From the NCBI RefSeq assembly GCF_021462825.1, contig NZ_JAKEEB010000002.1, positions 62,001-126,000 on the forward strand: DNA of 64,000 nucleotides. Reading direction: 5' to 3'. The notes under the pieces were generated by a model, which searched no databases, was not told where the DNA came from, and was given only the letters and a program-made list of their open reading frames with translations. The DNA comes from Streptomyces glomeratus (GTDB lineage Bacteria > Actinomycetota > Actinomycetes > Streptomycetales > Streptomycetaceae). The first letter of the stretch is position 1, and each line of letters begins with the position of its first letter. Shown one piece after another: positions 53,071 through 61,540 of this stretch. Made by a program: the position numbers and the translations under genes.

Positions 53071-53315
53071 TCGTCCTCCTTGACGCTTGGGCTGAGCTCA
53101 AGATGTGGACGGATTGTAGGTACCAGGCCCTGATCAAAACAGTGCACGGTAAGCGGAATTGGCCTTCACGTGCTCTTCAGTAAAAGATCGCACACGAGAC
53201 ACAGAACCCGAAAGCGGTAATGCCCCAAAACCATTGACGAGAAGAGCGCTTGATCAAATTATCGGGTGATTGATCGTGAAGGAATTCACTAACGCAGCTG
53301 TGACTGTACAAAAAG
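53071..53315. other. Promoter region upstream of hppA
   Basis: The region is AT-rich for this genome, especially 53150-53310. It includes a possible -10 box TACAAT (53118-53113, minus strand) in the right place for hppA. No coding sequence is seen. The terminator of the bldG operon ends it. Confidence 0.5.
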
Positions 53316-53343
53316 AAGGGCCCTGCACAGAGGCAGGGCCCTT
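53316..53343 (-). terminator. Intrinsic terminator of the bldG operon
   Basis: Perfect 11-bp arms AAGGGCCCTGC / GCAGGGCCCTT with a 6-nt loop. On the minus strand the second arm is followed by CTTTTTG, a real T tract, rare in Streptomyces. Confidence 0.88.
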
Positions 53344-53391
53344 GGAAACCTCACGAGCCGTACGGGAAGAGAGAGGGGCGTACGAGGCCCC

Positions 53392-53829
53392 TCAGGCCGG
53401 GAGCGCGGCGGGCGGCGTGGTCGGCCAGCACATCCTGATCAGCCCGCCGTCCTCCCCGGCGGAGACCTCGACGTCGTCGACCAGGCCGCTGATGACCGCG
53501 AGGCCCATCTGGTCCTCCTCGGCCTCGGCCTCGTCGGCGGCACCGATGGCCCCCGGCGCCTTGTGACCGGGCGCCACGTGCGGAGCCTCGTCGCCGACCT
53601 CGATGGAGAACTGTTTCTCCTCTTCGGTCAGCAGCACCCGTACCGGCGCCGAGATGCCATTGCTCTGATGCAGTCCGACGGCCCGGGTGCAGGCTTCGCC
53701 GACGGCGAGCCTGACCTCGTCGAGTACGGCCTCCTCCACTCCGGCCCTGCGCGCCACCGCTGCCGCCACCAGTCGGGCGGTCCTGACGTGCTCGGGCAGC
53801 GCGCTGAAGCGGAGTTCAACGGTGGCCAT
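53392..53829 (-). CDS. HATPase anti-sigma factor downstream of bldG ('orf3')
   Basis: 145-residue GHKL protein of the RsbW/SpoIIAB type. The N-box is VRLAVGEACTRAV (residues 40-52), and the G-box is diverged (EDQMGLAVISGLVDDVEV). An acidic loop (AADEAEAEEDQ) precedes the G-box. It is the second gene of the bldG operon and is the known BldG partner in S. coelicolor. ATG 53829 follows AAGGGGG. Transcription ends at the hairpin 53316-53343. Confidence 0.92.
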   Translation of the reverse strand: MATVELRFSALPEHVRTARLVAAAVARRAGVEEAVLDEVRLAVGEACTRAVGLHQSNGISAPVRVLLTEEEKQFSIEVGDEAPHVAPGHKAPGAIGAADEAEAEEDQMGLAVISGLVDDVEVSAGEDGGLIRMCWPTTPPAALPA

Positions 53830-53932
53830 GCATCCCCCTTGGAACTCGGGCGTGCGATCAGGGGGCCGGGCCGCACGGCCCGGTCCCCCGCTCTTACTTC
53901 AGCCGTCCGGGCGCCAGGGCCCGGAAGCGGGG

Positions 53933-54274
53933 TCAGTCGGTGGCCGCCACCGCTTCCTCGACCGAGGTGTGGATCGGGAACACCTTGGTGAGGCCGGTGA
54001 TGCGGAAGATCTTGAGAATGCGCTCCTGGTTACACACCAGGCGCAGGGAGCCCTCATGGGCCCGCACACGCTTCAAGCCTCCGACCAGCACGCCGAGCCC
54101 GGTGGAGTCGAGGAAGTCCACGCCCTCCATGTCGACGACGAGGTGGAAATTCCCGTCGTTCACCAGCTCGACCAGCTGCTCGCGCAGCTTGGGCGCGGTA
54201 TATACGTCGATTTCGCCACCGACCTCGACGACCGTACGATCGCCGACGGTACGGGTCGACAGGGACAGGTCCAC
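53933..54274 (-). CDS. bldG: Anti-sigma-factor antagonist BldG
   Basis: 113-residue STAS protein required for aerial growth and antibiotic production in S. coelicolor. The phosphorylated serine of the family is Ser57 in [12 protein letters not shown], as in S. coelicolor BldG. When unphosphorylated it binds anti-sigma factors and frees sigma factors. The GTG start follows CTGGAGG. It diverges from the helicase gene with only 79 bp between, so its promoters may lie inside the helicase reading frame. Confidence 0.97.
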   Translation of the reverse strand: MDLSLSTRTVGDRTVVEVGGEIDVYTAPKLREQLVELVNDGNFHLVVDMEGVDFLDSTGLGVLVGGLKRVRAHEGSLRLVCNQERILKIFRITGLTKVFPIHTSVEEAVAATD

Positions 54275-54353
54275 GGATCCTCCAGCACCTTGCTATCGAG
54301 CGGTCGCCCCATGGGACACCTCGGCAGAGCCCCGGGACGGTTCGCCAGCCGCG

Positions 54354-56840
54354 ATGGCATTCAATCACTTACCGGCAGGCGTGCACGACGCCTTGGCCCC
54401 ATTGTCCGTCACGCCAGTGACACACTCGGTGCCAATGGCCAAGAATCACCGATCCGATCGATCCCCGGCAGACGCCGTGTCCCGCCTCGCGCCGGGCACG
54501 GTGCTGGACCGACTCGCCTCCGGACCGAGCCGGGTTTCGCGCATCACTCATACGGAGCACTTGCCCCCGCGAGAGGGCCGCCATGCCGTCTGGCCGGACC
54601 GGATCCGTGCGGAGGTCGTCGCCGCCGTGCGGGACGCGGGCATCGAGCATCCCTGGGCCCACCAGGCGCTCGCCGCCGAGCACGCCCTGGACGGCGATTC
54701 GGTGGTCGTCGCCACGGGCACCGCGTCGGGCAAGTCGCTCGCCTATCTCGTCCCGGTGCTGTCCTGTCTGCTGGACGGCGCCGAGGCCCCGAACGGACGG
54801 GGGGCGACCGCCCTGTACCTGGCGCCCACGAAGGCCCTTGCGGCCGATCAGTGCCGGTCGGTGAAGGAACTTTCACAGCCCCTGGGCAAGGCAGTCCGCC
54901 CCGCCGTGTACGACGGCGACACACCGCCCGAGGAACGCGAGTGGGTACGCCAGTACGCCAACTACGTCCTCACCAATCCCGACATGCTGCACCTCGGCAT
55001 ATTGCCCTCACATCCGCGCTGGTCCTCCTTCCTGCGTGCCCTGAAGTACGTGGTCATCGACGAGTGCCACACCTACCGAGGCGTCTTCGGCTCCCACGTC
55101 GCCCAGGTCCTGCGCCGCCTGCGCCGCCTGTGCGCCCGCTACGGCTCCTCTCCCGTCTTCCTCCTGGCCTCCGCGACCGCCGCCGAGCCCTCGGTTGCCG
55201 CCCGCCGCCTCACCGGGCTCCCGGTGGTCGAGGTGGCGGACGACGCCTCCCCGCGCGGCGAGCTGGTCTTCGCCCTGTGGGAGCCACCGCTGACCGAGCT
55301 CCACGGTGAGAAAGGTGCACCCGTTCGGCGTACGGCGACCGCCGAGACCGCCGATCTGCTGACCGATCTGACCGTGCAGGGCGTGCGCTCGGTCGCGTTC
55401 GTCCGCTCCCGCCGCGGCGCCGAGCTGATCTCGGTGATCGCCCAGGAGCGGCTCGCCGAGGTCGACCGCTCCCTTGCCCGGCGCGTGGCCGCGTACCGCG
55501 GCGGTTACCTTCCCGAGGAACGCCGCGCCCTCGAAGGCGCCCTCCACTCCGGAGAGCTCCTCGGCCTCGCCGCCACCACCGCCCTCGAACTCGGTGTCGA
55601 CATCTCCGGCCTGGACGCCGTCCTCATCGCCGGCTACCCGGGCACACGGGCGTCGCTGTGGCAGCAGGCGGGCCGCGCCGGCCGCGCCGGACAGGGCGCC
55701 CTCGCGGTCCTGGTCGCCCGCGACGACCCACTGGACACGTTCCTCGTCCACCATCCCGAAGCCCTCTTCGACCAGCCGGTGGAGTCCACCGTCCTCGACC
55801 CGGACAATCCATACGTCCTCGCCCCCCATCTGTGCGCGGCGGCCGCCGAGTCGCCGCTCACGGAGGAGGACCTGGAGCTGTTCGGACCCGCGTGCGAGGA
55901 GCTGCTGCCGCAGCTGGAGGCTGCGAAACTGCTGCGCCGCCGGACCACGGCCTGGCACTGGACACGCCGGGAGCGGGCCGCCGACCTCGCGGACCTCCGC
56001 GGCCAGGGCGGGCGCCCGGTCCAGGTCGTCGAGGCCGGCACCGGGCGGCTGCTCGGCACGGTCGACGCGGGCGCGGCGCACACGACGGTGCACGAGGGCG
56101 CGGTCCATCTGCATCAGGGCCGTACGTATCTGGTGCGGTCACTCGACCTGGAGGACTCCGTCGCCCTGGTCGAGGAGGCCGATCCGCCGTATTCGACGGT
56201 CGCCCGCGACACGACCTCCCTCTCCGTCCTGGAGACGGATCTCGAGGTGCCCTGGGGCGAGGGCCGGCTCTGCTACGGCTCCGTCGAGGTCACCAACCAG
56301 GTCGTCTCCTTTCTGCGCCGACGTCTCATCACCGGTGAGGTGCTGGGCGAGACGAAACTCGACCTCCCTCCTCGTACGCTGCGCACACGCGCCGTGTGGT
56401 GGACGGTCACCGAGGAACAGCTGGACGAGGCCCGGATCAGCCCGGAGATCCTCGGCGGCTCCCTGCACGCCGCCGAACACGCCTCGATCGGCATGCTCCC
56501 GCTCTTCGCCACCTGCGACCGCTGGGACATCGGGGGTGTCTCCGTCCCGCTCCACCCGGACACCCTTCTGCCCACGGTCTTCGTGTACGACGGCCATCCG
56601 GGTGGCGCGGGCTTCGCGGAGCGGGCCTTCCGCACGGCCCACGCCTGGCTGGCCGCCACCCGCCAGGCCATCGCGTCCTGCGAGTGCGAGGCGGGCTGCC
56701 CTTCCTGCATCCAGTCCCCCAAGTGCGGCAACGGCAACGACCCACTGCACAAGAGGGGCGCCGTAAGACTCCTCACGGTGCTGCTGCGCGGGGCGCCGGC
56801 GGTTCCGGCGGACCGGCCCTCGCCCTCACCTCGGCAGTGA
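54354..56840 (+). CDS. DEAD/DEAH-box helicase with C-terminal zinc (DUF1998) domain
   Basis: 828-residue superfamily 2 helicase of the Hrq1/MrfA-type. Walker A is ATGTASGKSLAYL (near residue 125), motif II is VVIDECHTYRG (near 235), motif III is LASATAA and motif VI is QQAGRAGRAG. The C-terminal four-cysteine block (CECEAGCPSCIQSPKC) is the DUF1998-like metal site. MrfA homologues repair mitomycin-type lesions. ATG 54354 (MAFNHLPAG) is family-typical, without a clear ribosome site. The end overlaps the pilus gene on the other strand by 68 bp. Confidence 0.9.
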   Translation: MAFNHLPAGVHDALAPLSVTPVTHSVPMAKNHRSDRSPADAVSRLAPGTVLDRLASGPSRVSRITHTEHLPPREGRHAVWPDRIRAEVVAAVRDAGIEHPWAHQALAAEHALDGDSVVVATGTASGKSLAYLVPVLSCLLDGAEAPNGRGATALYLAPTKALAADQCRSVKELSQPLGKAVRPAVYDGDTPPEEREWVRQYANYVLTNPDMLHLGILPSHPRWSSFLRALKYVVIDECHTYRGVFGSHVAQVLRRLRRLCARYGSSPVFLLASATAAEPSVAARRLTGLPVVEVADDASPRGELVFALWEPPLTELHGEKGAPVRRTATAETADLLTDLTVQGVRSVAFVRSRRGAELISVIAQERLAEVDRSLARRVAAYRGGYLPEERRALEGALHSGELLGLAATTALELGVDISGLDAVLIAGYPGTRASLWQQAGRAGRAGQGALAVLVARDDPLDTFLVHHPEALFDQPVESTVLDPDNPYVLAPHLCAAAAESPLTEEDLELFGPACEELLPQLEAAKLLRRRTTAWHWTRRERAADLADLRGQGGRPVQVVEAGTGRLLGTVDAGAAHTTVHEGAVHLHQGRTYLVRSLDLEDSVALVEEADPPYSTVARDTTSLSVLETDLEVPWGEGRLCYGSVEVTNQVVSFLRRRLITGEVLGETKLDLPPRTLRTRAVWWTVTEEQLDEARISPEILGGSLHAAEHASIGMLPLFATCDRWDIGGVSVPLHPDTLLPTVFVYDGHPGGAGFAERAFRTAHAWLAATRQAIASCECEAGCPSCIQSPKCGNGNDPLHKRGAVRLLTVLLRGAPAVPADRPSPSPRQ

Positions 56841-57546
56841 AGGGGCCCGAGACCGACGCCACCGTGACATCGGAGACCTCCCCGGCGACGACGCACCGTA
56901 CGAGCCGGTCACCCTGGGCCACCACCACCCGGCCCGCCCTGGTGCAGGCCGCATCGCCTCCCTCCATCCAGTGGTCGGCGGCCGCCAGCGCGGCCAGGTC
57001 GGCCGCAGCAGCCGCACGGTGACGGGCCAGCACGGCCTCCCCTTGCGCCAGCAGCACGGTGAAGACGGCGCAAAGCGCTCCGATCAGACAGACGACCCAG
57101 ACGGTCGCCGAACCGCGGTCCGAGCGGACACCCGCTGCTCGGGCCGCCCGGACGCCCTGCGCACGGCCGTTCAGCGCCGAGATCAGCCCAAGCGGGGAGC
57201 GGACACCGCCGGACCGGCGCACCCCCGCCGACCCAGGCTCCACGGGCGACCCACGCTGGGAGACCATCCGCCGCCCGTCCGTCACCACCCGCCCGTCCGT
57301 CACCACCCGCTGGTCCGTCATCACCCGCTGGTCCGCCTGACCACGCGGGTCCCTCGCCGGGCGGTGGTCCATCGGCTCGCGCCCGAACGCCACCGCCCGC
57401 CGGCCCACCCCACGCCCGCCCTTCACCGCCCGTGGGTCCACCGACCAACGCCAGTTTTCAGTCCCCCGCTCGCCCACCGGCCCACGCACGTCTATCACCC
57501 CCTCATCCACCGGCCCGTCCATGTCCGTCACCCCTCCCCCACTCAT
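56773..57546 (-). CDS. Rv3654c-family TadE-like secreted protein (start uncertain)
   Basis: Distal gene of the Tad locus. The core is DRGSATVWVVCLIGALCAVFTVLLAQGEAVLARHRAAAAADLAALAAADHWMEGGDAACTRAGRVV: a TadE-like membrane segment and the pattern of Rv3654c/SCO3551-type proteins, including the Ala-rich stretch and a Cys. The N-terminus to 57546 adds about 90 residues with an 18-bp repeat (VTDGRVVTDG). The real start may be nearer, for instance ATG 57267. It ends inside the helicase gene's 3' end. Confidence 0.75.
   Translation of the reverse strand: MSGGGVTDMDGPVDEGVIDVRGPVGERGTENWRWSVDPRAVKGGRGVGRRAVAFGREPMDHRPARDPRGQADQRVMTDQRVVTDGRVVTDGRRMVSQRGSPVEPGSAGVRRSGGVRSPLGLISALNGRAQGVRAARAAGVRSDRGSATVWVVCLIGALCAVFTVLLAQGEAVLARHRAAAAADLAALAAADHWMEGGDAACTRAGRVVVAQGDRLVRCVVAGEVSDVTVASVSGPFTAEVRARAGPPEPPAPRAAAP
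57271..57340 (-). repeat. 18-bp tandem repeat in the TadE-like gene's N-terminus
   Basis: Nearly four units of CCGTCACCACCCGCCCGT (plus strand), the later ones with CTGG in place of CCCG. It encodes VVTDGR or VMTDQR and may sit before the true start codon. Confidence 0.75.
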
Positions 57547-57604
57547 CCATGGCCCCGCTCACACCACTTCATCGGTTCGCAACCGCCCACCGGTTCACGT
57601 CGCC

Positions 57605-57997
57605 TCACCGATTCACCCCCACGGTGTCCTCCGCCATCGCCACGGCCTCGTGACGCAGTTGGAGAGACAGCGCACCCGGGCCCGGTGGGTGGGCGACCAC
57701 CACCACGCGCACCAGGTCGCCCTGTCGGCTCACCGTGACCTTCGCTCCGTCCGGCGCGGCCTGCCGGGCCACTCTGCGGACCACACCGGCCGGCTCCTGC
57801 CGTGCCGCGGCCCGGGCCCCCGCCCGGGCCGCGTCCACGCACTGGATCTGCGCGGACGCGGCCAGCAGAGCCCATAGGAGGGCCGCCGCGAAGAGGACCA
57901 GGGCGGGCAGCGCGACCGCGGCCTCCGCCGTCACAAACCCTCGGTCCCGACCGCGATCCCGTCCCCGGCGCGTCGAGGAGCCGTCACATCCGGACAC
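57605..57997 (-). CDS. TadE family pseudopilin-like protein
   Basis: 130-residue protein: a basic N-terminus (STRRGRDRGRDRG), then FVTAEAAVALPALVLFAAALLWALLAASAQIQCVDAARAGARAAARQE, the TadE signature with a glutamate at position 5 of the hydrophobic segment. TadE-like pseudopilins assemble with the Flp pilus. The start overlaps the DUF4244 gene by 14 bp. Next in the operon is the Rv3654c-like gene. Confidence 0.9.
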   Translation of the reverse strand: MSGCDGSSTRRGRDRGRDRGFVTAEAAVALPALVLFAAALLWALLAASAQIQCVDAARAGARAAARQEPAGVVRRVARQAAPDGAKVTVSRQGDLVRVVVVAHPPGPGALSLQLRHEAVAMAEDTVGVNR

Positions 57998-58202
57998 CGA
58001 GGGCCCGCTTCACGATGTCCTGCAGTTCCGCGCTGACCTGCCCGCTCGTCAGCACCTTGTAGAGAACCGCCGCGAAGGCCACCGCGGCGATGATCCCCAC
58101 CGCGTACTCGGACGTGACCATGCCCGAATCCCGCTGCACCGCCGACCGCACTCGGCGCACCAGCGCCCGCGTCCGAGCCCGTACTTCTGCCGCCTTGTTC
58201 AT
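57984..58202 (-). CDS. DUF4244 pilin-like protein
   Basis: 72-residue protein with one membrane helix: RDSGMVTSEYAVGIIAAVAFAAVLYKVLTSG, the Flp-pilin-like pattern GMVTSEYA with the conserved glutamate. DUF4244 is the likely structural pilin of actinobacterial Tad loci. The start ATG 58202 (MNKAAEVRART) follows GACGGGGGTT; the longer frame begins at 58229. Confidence 0.88.
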   Translation of the reverse strand: MNKAAEVRARTRALVRRVRSAVQRDSGMVTSEYAVGIIAAVAFAAVLYKVLTSGQVSAELQDIVKRALGVRM

Positions 58203-58288
58203 ACCAACCCCCGTCAGTGGACGTTCCATTGCTGTGCCGTTGATCTGTTCGAATCGTTCGATCGCCGTTCGTCACATGTCCTCCGCCG

Positions 58289-59254
58289 TCAGTGGCCACC
58301 TCCTCCCAGAAGCCCGCCCGCGAGCCCGATCACCACGGGCAGCACCCCGACCGCGATGAACGCCGGCAGGAAGCACAGCCCCACCGGGGCGGTGACCATG
58401 ACCCCCGCGCGGCGCGCACGCGCCGTCGCCGTACGGCCCCACTCGGCGCGGGCCTCCGCCGCAAGGCGACCGACCGACGCGGCCGCCGGTACACCGGAAT
58501 CACCCGCACGTTCGAGGAGACGTGCCAGTGCCCCGGCGCCGGGCAGGGACGCGAGCCGCCGCCAGGCCTCGGCCGGTTCGCCACCGAGCCGCACCTCGGC
58601 CGCGCCCCGCGCCAGTCGCTCCCCGACCGGCCCCCGCAGCGCCTCGCCCACCGCCCGGGCGGCCGACACGGGGCTCGCGCCGGCCGCGATGCACGCGGCC
58701 AGCAGGTCGGCTGCCAGCGGCAGTTGGCGGGCGGCCACGGCGGCGTCGTACTCCTGCGCGAGGTGGGCTCGCTCCTGCCGTGCACGCCACCGCGCCACGC
58801 CGACTCCGACGGCCAGCCCGACCACCGCCCCACCCCACCCGCCGATCAGCACCCAACCGGCCCACGACGCCGCCAGGCCCGGCAGCCACCGCTGTGGGAC
58901 GCTCCGCGGCAGTCGCAGTCCGGCGCGCCGCCCGGCAGCCGGCGTCTCGCCAAGCCACCGCACTCCGCCCGGCCTCCGACTCCGCCACCGCACTCCGCCC
59001 TGCGCCTCACCTCCCCACCGCGACCCGCGCCACCACCGCATCCCGTGCGGTGGCGCGCCCCGCAGCTCGGTCCGTGCACCGCCCGCCCCGACCCTTGACT
59101 CCACCGGCTCCTGGGGCGCGCCGCCGGACAGCAGCGCCGCCAGCCGCCACCGCACCCTCCGCTCGCGCCGTGCGACGGCGAGGATCCACGCCGACCACCA
59201 CAGCGCCGGAATCCCGCACAAGACCCACAGCCTGTGGACAACCCCGGCGCTCAT
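58289..59254 (-). CDS. TadC-like type II/IV secretion inner-membrane protein
   Basis: 321-residue F-domain (T2SSF) membrane protein. The N-terminus has one membrane segment followed by an Arg/Gly-rich stretch (about residues 30-110). The conserved F domain begins near residue 160 (AAVAARQLPLAADLLAACIAAGASPVSAARAVGEAL), and two membrane segments end the protein. It overlaps tadB by 4 bp (ATGA), so coupled translation is likely. Confidence 0.9.
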   Translation of the reverse strand: MSAGVVHRLWVLCGIPALWWSAWILAVARRERRVRWRLAALLSGGAPQEPVESRVGAGGARTELRGAPPHGMRWWRGSRWGGEAQGGVRWRSRRPGGVRWLGETPAAGRRAGLRLPRSVPQRWLPGLAASWAGWVLIGGWGGAVVGLAVGVGVARWRARQERAHLAQEYDAAVAARQLPLAADLLAACIAAGASPVSAARAVGEALRGPVGERLARGAAEVRLGGEPAEAWRRLASLPGAGALARLLERAGDSGVPAAASVGRLAAEARAEWGRTATARARRAGVMVTAPVGLCFLPAFIAVGVLPVVIGLAGGLLGGGGH

Positions 59255-60117
59255 GCCGCCTCCGCCCCTCGCACGATCCGCAGGACCCACCACAGCCCCG
59301 CGCCCTCCAGCACGCCACCGGTCGCGAGGCAGGCCAGTCCGGCGCCCGTATGCAGCAGCACATGCAGCGGGTGGGCGCCGAGGGCGGTGCCCAAGAGCAG
59401 GCCGAGGACGGGCAGCCCCGCGAGCAGGACCGCCGTCGACCGGGCGCCCGCCAACTGGGCGCTCAGATCCGCTCGTTGGTCGCGCTCGGCGCGCAGGGCC
59501 GCCTCCAGCCGGTCGAGTCCGGCGGCCAGCCCCGCACCCCGGTCCACGGCCACCCGCCAGCAGGCCGCGAGCCCCGACAGGCCATCTGCCCCCGGCTGCC
59601 GTGCAGCGATCGCGAGCGCGCCCGGCACGTCCCCGCCGAACCGTGCCGCCGCCAGCACCGCCGCCTGGGCTTCGCCGAGTCCGTCGGAGTCGTGGGCGGC
59701 CCGCAGCAGCGCCTCCCCCGGCTGCCGTCCCGCGCGCACCTCCCCGGCGAGCGACGCGCACAGCGCGATCACCGCCTCACCGCGCCTCTCCCGTGCCTGC
59801 CGTGCCTCCCGCGCCAGCCGCACCCTGCGCAGCACGGGTACTCCCACGGACCCCATCAGGAGAGGCAGCAAGGACGCGCCGAGCACCGCGACGAGCACGC
59901 CCACGGCGAGCGACCACCATTCGGCCGTCAGCCGCCGCATCCGCCCGAGGATCCGTCCCCAGGGCGGCGGGCCGGCCCCAGCGGTCGCGCCGCGGCCCGC
60001 GAACAGCACCCGGGCGCGGTGCGGCCCCGTATGCGAGCCGCTCATCATCCAAGCCGCCGCGCCCGCGCACACCAACCCCGCAGCGACCGACATCTGACCG
60101 ATCCCCGTCACAGCCAT
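59251..60117 (-). CDS. TadB-like type II/IV secretion inner-membrane protein
   Basis: 288-residue F-domain protein with four membrane segments. The F-domain signature is GEAVIALCASLAGEVRAGRQPGEALLRAA and DGLSGLAACWRVAVDRGAGLAAGLDRLEAALRAERDQRADL. Together with TadC it forms the platform for pilus assembly. An alternative GTG start lies four bases after ATG 60117. Confidence 0.92.
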   Translation of the reverse strand: MAVTGIGQMSVAAGLVCAGAAAWMMSGSHTGPHRARVLFAGRGATAGAGPPPWGRILGRMRRLTAEWWSLAVGVLVAVLGASLLPLLMGSVGVPVLRRVRLAREARQARERRGEAVIALCASLAGEVRAGRQPGEALLRAAHDSDGLGEAQAAVLAAARFGGDVPGALAIAARQPGADGLSGLAACWRVAVDRGAGLAAGLDRLEAALRAERDQRADLSAQLAGARSTAVLLAGLPVLGLLLGTALGAHPLHVLLHTGAGLACLATGGVLEGAGLWWVLRIVRGAEAA

Positions 60118-60247
60118 GCCCTCCCATCACCCTTCCGCCGCTTCCGGCGCCCGCCTGCATCGCTTCCGCGGCTTCCCTCGCCCGCCCGCGTCACTTCCGT
60201 TGCCTCCGCACTCGCTTGCGGCACCATCCGCGCTCGCTTCCGGCACC

Positions 60248-61540
60248 TCAGTACTCACTCGGATCGTCACGTGGGCGGTCACTCGGATCTCCTCCGCCGC
60301 TTCCGTTCCTCAGCAGCTCCCGCAGCCGCTCCCAGCCCCGCTCGCGCACGAACGCCTCCGTCCCCCAACGCAACGCCGGCACCGTCACCACCAGCCCCGA
60401 CGCGTCCCGTTCCAGCACATGCACCTCGGCGATCCGGCGCCGCCCCGCCCGGTCGCGCACAAGGTGGAGAATCACCGACAGCGCGGCCGCCAGCTGGCTG
60501 TGCAGCGCGGCCCGGTCCAGGCCCGCGGCCGTGCCGAGCGCCTCGAGCCGGGCCGGCACCTGCGCGGCCGCGTTCGCGTGGAGGGTCCCGCAGCCGCCCT
60601 CGTGTCCGGTGTTCAGCGCGGCCAGCAGGGACACCACCTCCGGACCGCGCACCTCTCCGACCACGAGCCGGTCGGGTCTCATCCGCAGCGCCTGGCGCAC
60701 CAGGTCCTGGAGCTCGACGAGGCCCACCCCCTCCTGGTTCGGGGGCCGTCCCTCCAGGCGCACCACATGCGGGTGGTCGGGGCGCAGCTCCGCCGAGTCC
60801 TCGGCCAGCACGATGCGCTCCGTCGGTCCCACCACGCCCAGCAGGGCGCTCAGCAGCGTGGTCTTGCCCGTTCCGGTGCCTCCGCTGATCACATAGGAGA
60901 GCCGGGCGGCGATCAGCGCCCTCAGCACACGGTCCCCGCCCGGGGGCACCGTCCCGGCCGCCACCAGTTCGTCCAGGGTGAACGCCCGCGGCCGTACGAC
61001 GCGCAGGGACAGACAGGTGGAGCCGACCGCGACCGGCGGCAGCACCGCGTGCAGACGGGTACCGTCCGGAAGCCGGGCGTCGACCCATGGTCTGGCGTCG
61101 TCGAGCCGCCGCCCCGCCACGGCGGCCAGCCGCTGGGCGAGGCGTCGTACGGCCGCCGCGTCGGGAAAGGACACCCCCGTCAGCTCGAGTCCGCCGCCCC
61201 GGTCCACCCACACCCGGTCGGGTGCCGACACCAGGACGTCGGTCACGGACGGGTCGGCGAGCAGCGGCTCCAGGGGGCCGCTGCCGACCAGCTCGGAGCG
61301 CAGCTGCCGGGCCGCACCCAGCACTTCCGCGTCTCCGAGCACCCGTCCCTGCTCGCGCAAGGCCTGCGCCACGCGCGCGGGAGTCGGCTCCGCTCCGCTC
61401 TCCACCAGCCACTGCCGCACTCCGTCCAGCAGCCGTGCGCGTTCACTGCTTCCGGCCACGCGCTCGGGCTCCGCGCCCGTGCGCGGACCGGCCCCCGTGC
61501 CGCGGTCCGTCCACACCGCGGTGTCCCAGCCCGTGCTCAA
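60248..61540 (-). CDS. tadA: TadA/CpaF-type secretion ATPase
   Basis: 430-residue hexameric ATPase that powers Flp pilus assembly. Walker A is ISGGTGTGKTTLLSALLG (near residue 223), the Asp box LAEDSAELRPDHPHVVRLEGR follows, and the Walker B/His box is RPDRLVVGEVRGPEVVSLLAALNTGHEGGCGTLHAN. The start is TTG, overlapping the ssd stop codon (TTGA). It lies 130 bp upstream of tadB. Confidence 0.94.
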   Translation of the reverse strand: MSTGWDTAVWTDRGTGAGPRTGAEPERVAGSSERARLLDGVRQWLVESGAEPTPARVAQALREQGRVLGDAEVLGAARQLRSELVGSGPLEPLLADPSVTDVLVSAPDRVWVDRGGGLELTGVSFPDAAAVRRLAQRLAAVAGRRLDDARPWVDARLPDGTRLHAVLPPVAVGSTCLSLRVVRPRAFTLDELVAAGTVPPGGDRVLRALIAARLSYVISGGTGTGKTTLLSALLGVVGPTERIVLAEDSAELRPDHPHVVRLEGRPPNQEGVGLVELQDLVRQALRMRPDRLVVGEVRGPEVVSLLAALNTGHEGGCGTLHANAAAQVPARLEALGTAAGLDRAALHSQLAAALSVILHLVRDRAGRRRIAEVHVLERDASGLVVTVPALRWGTEAFVRERGWERLRELLRNGSGGGDPSDRPRDDPSEY

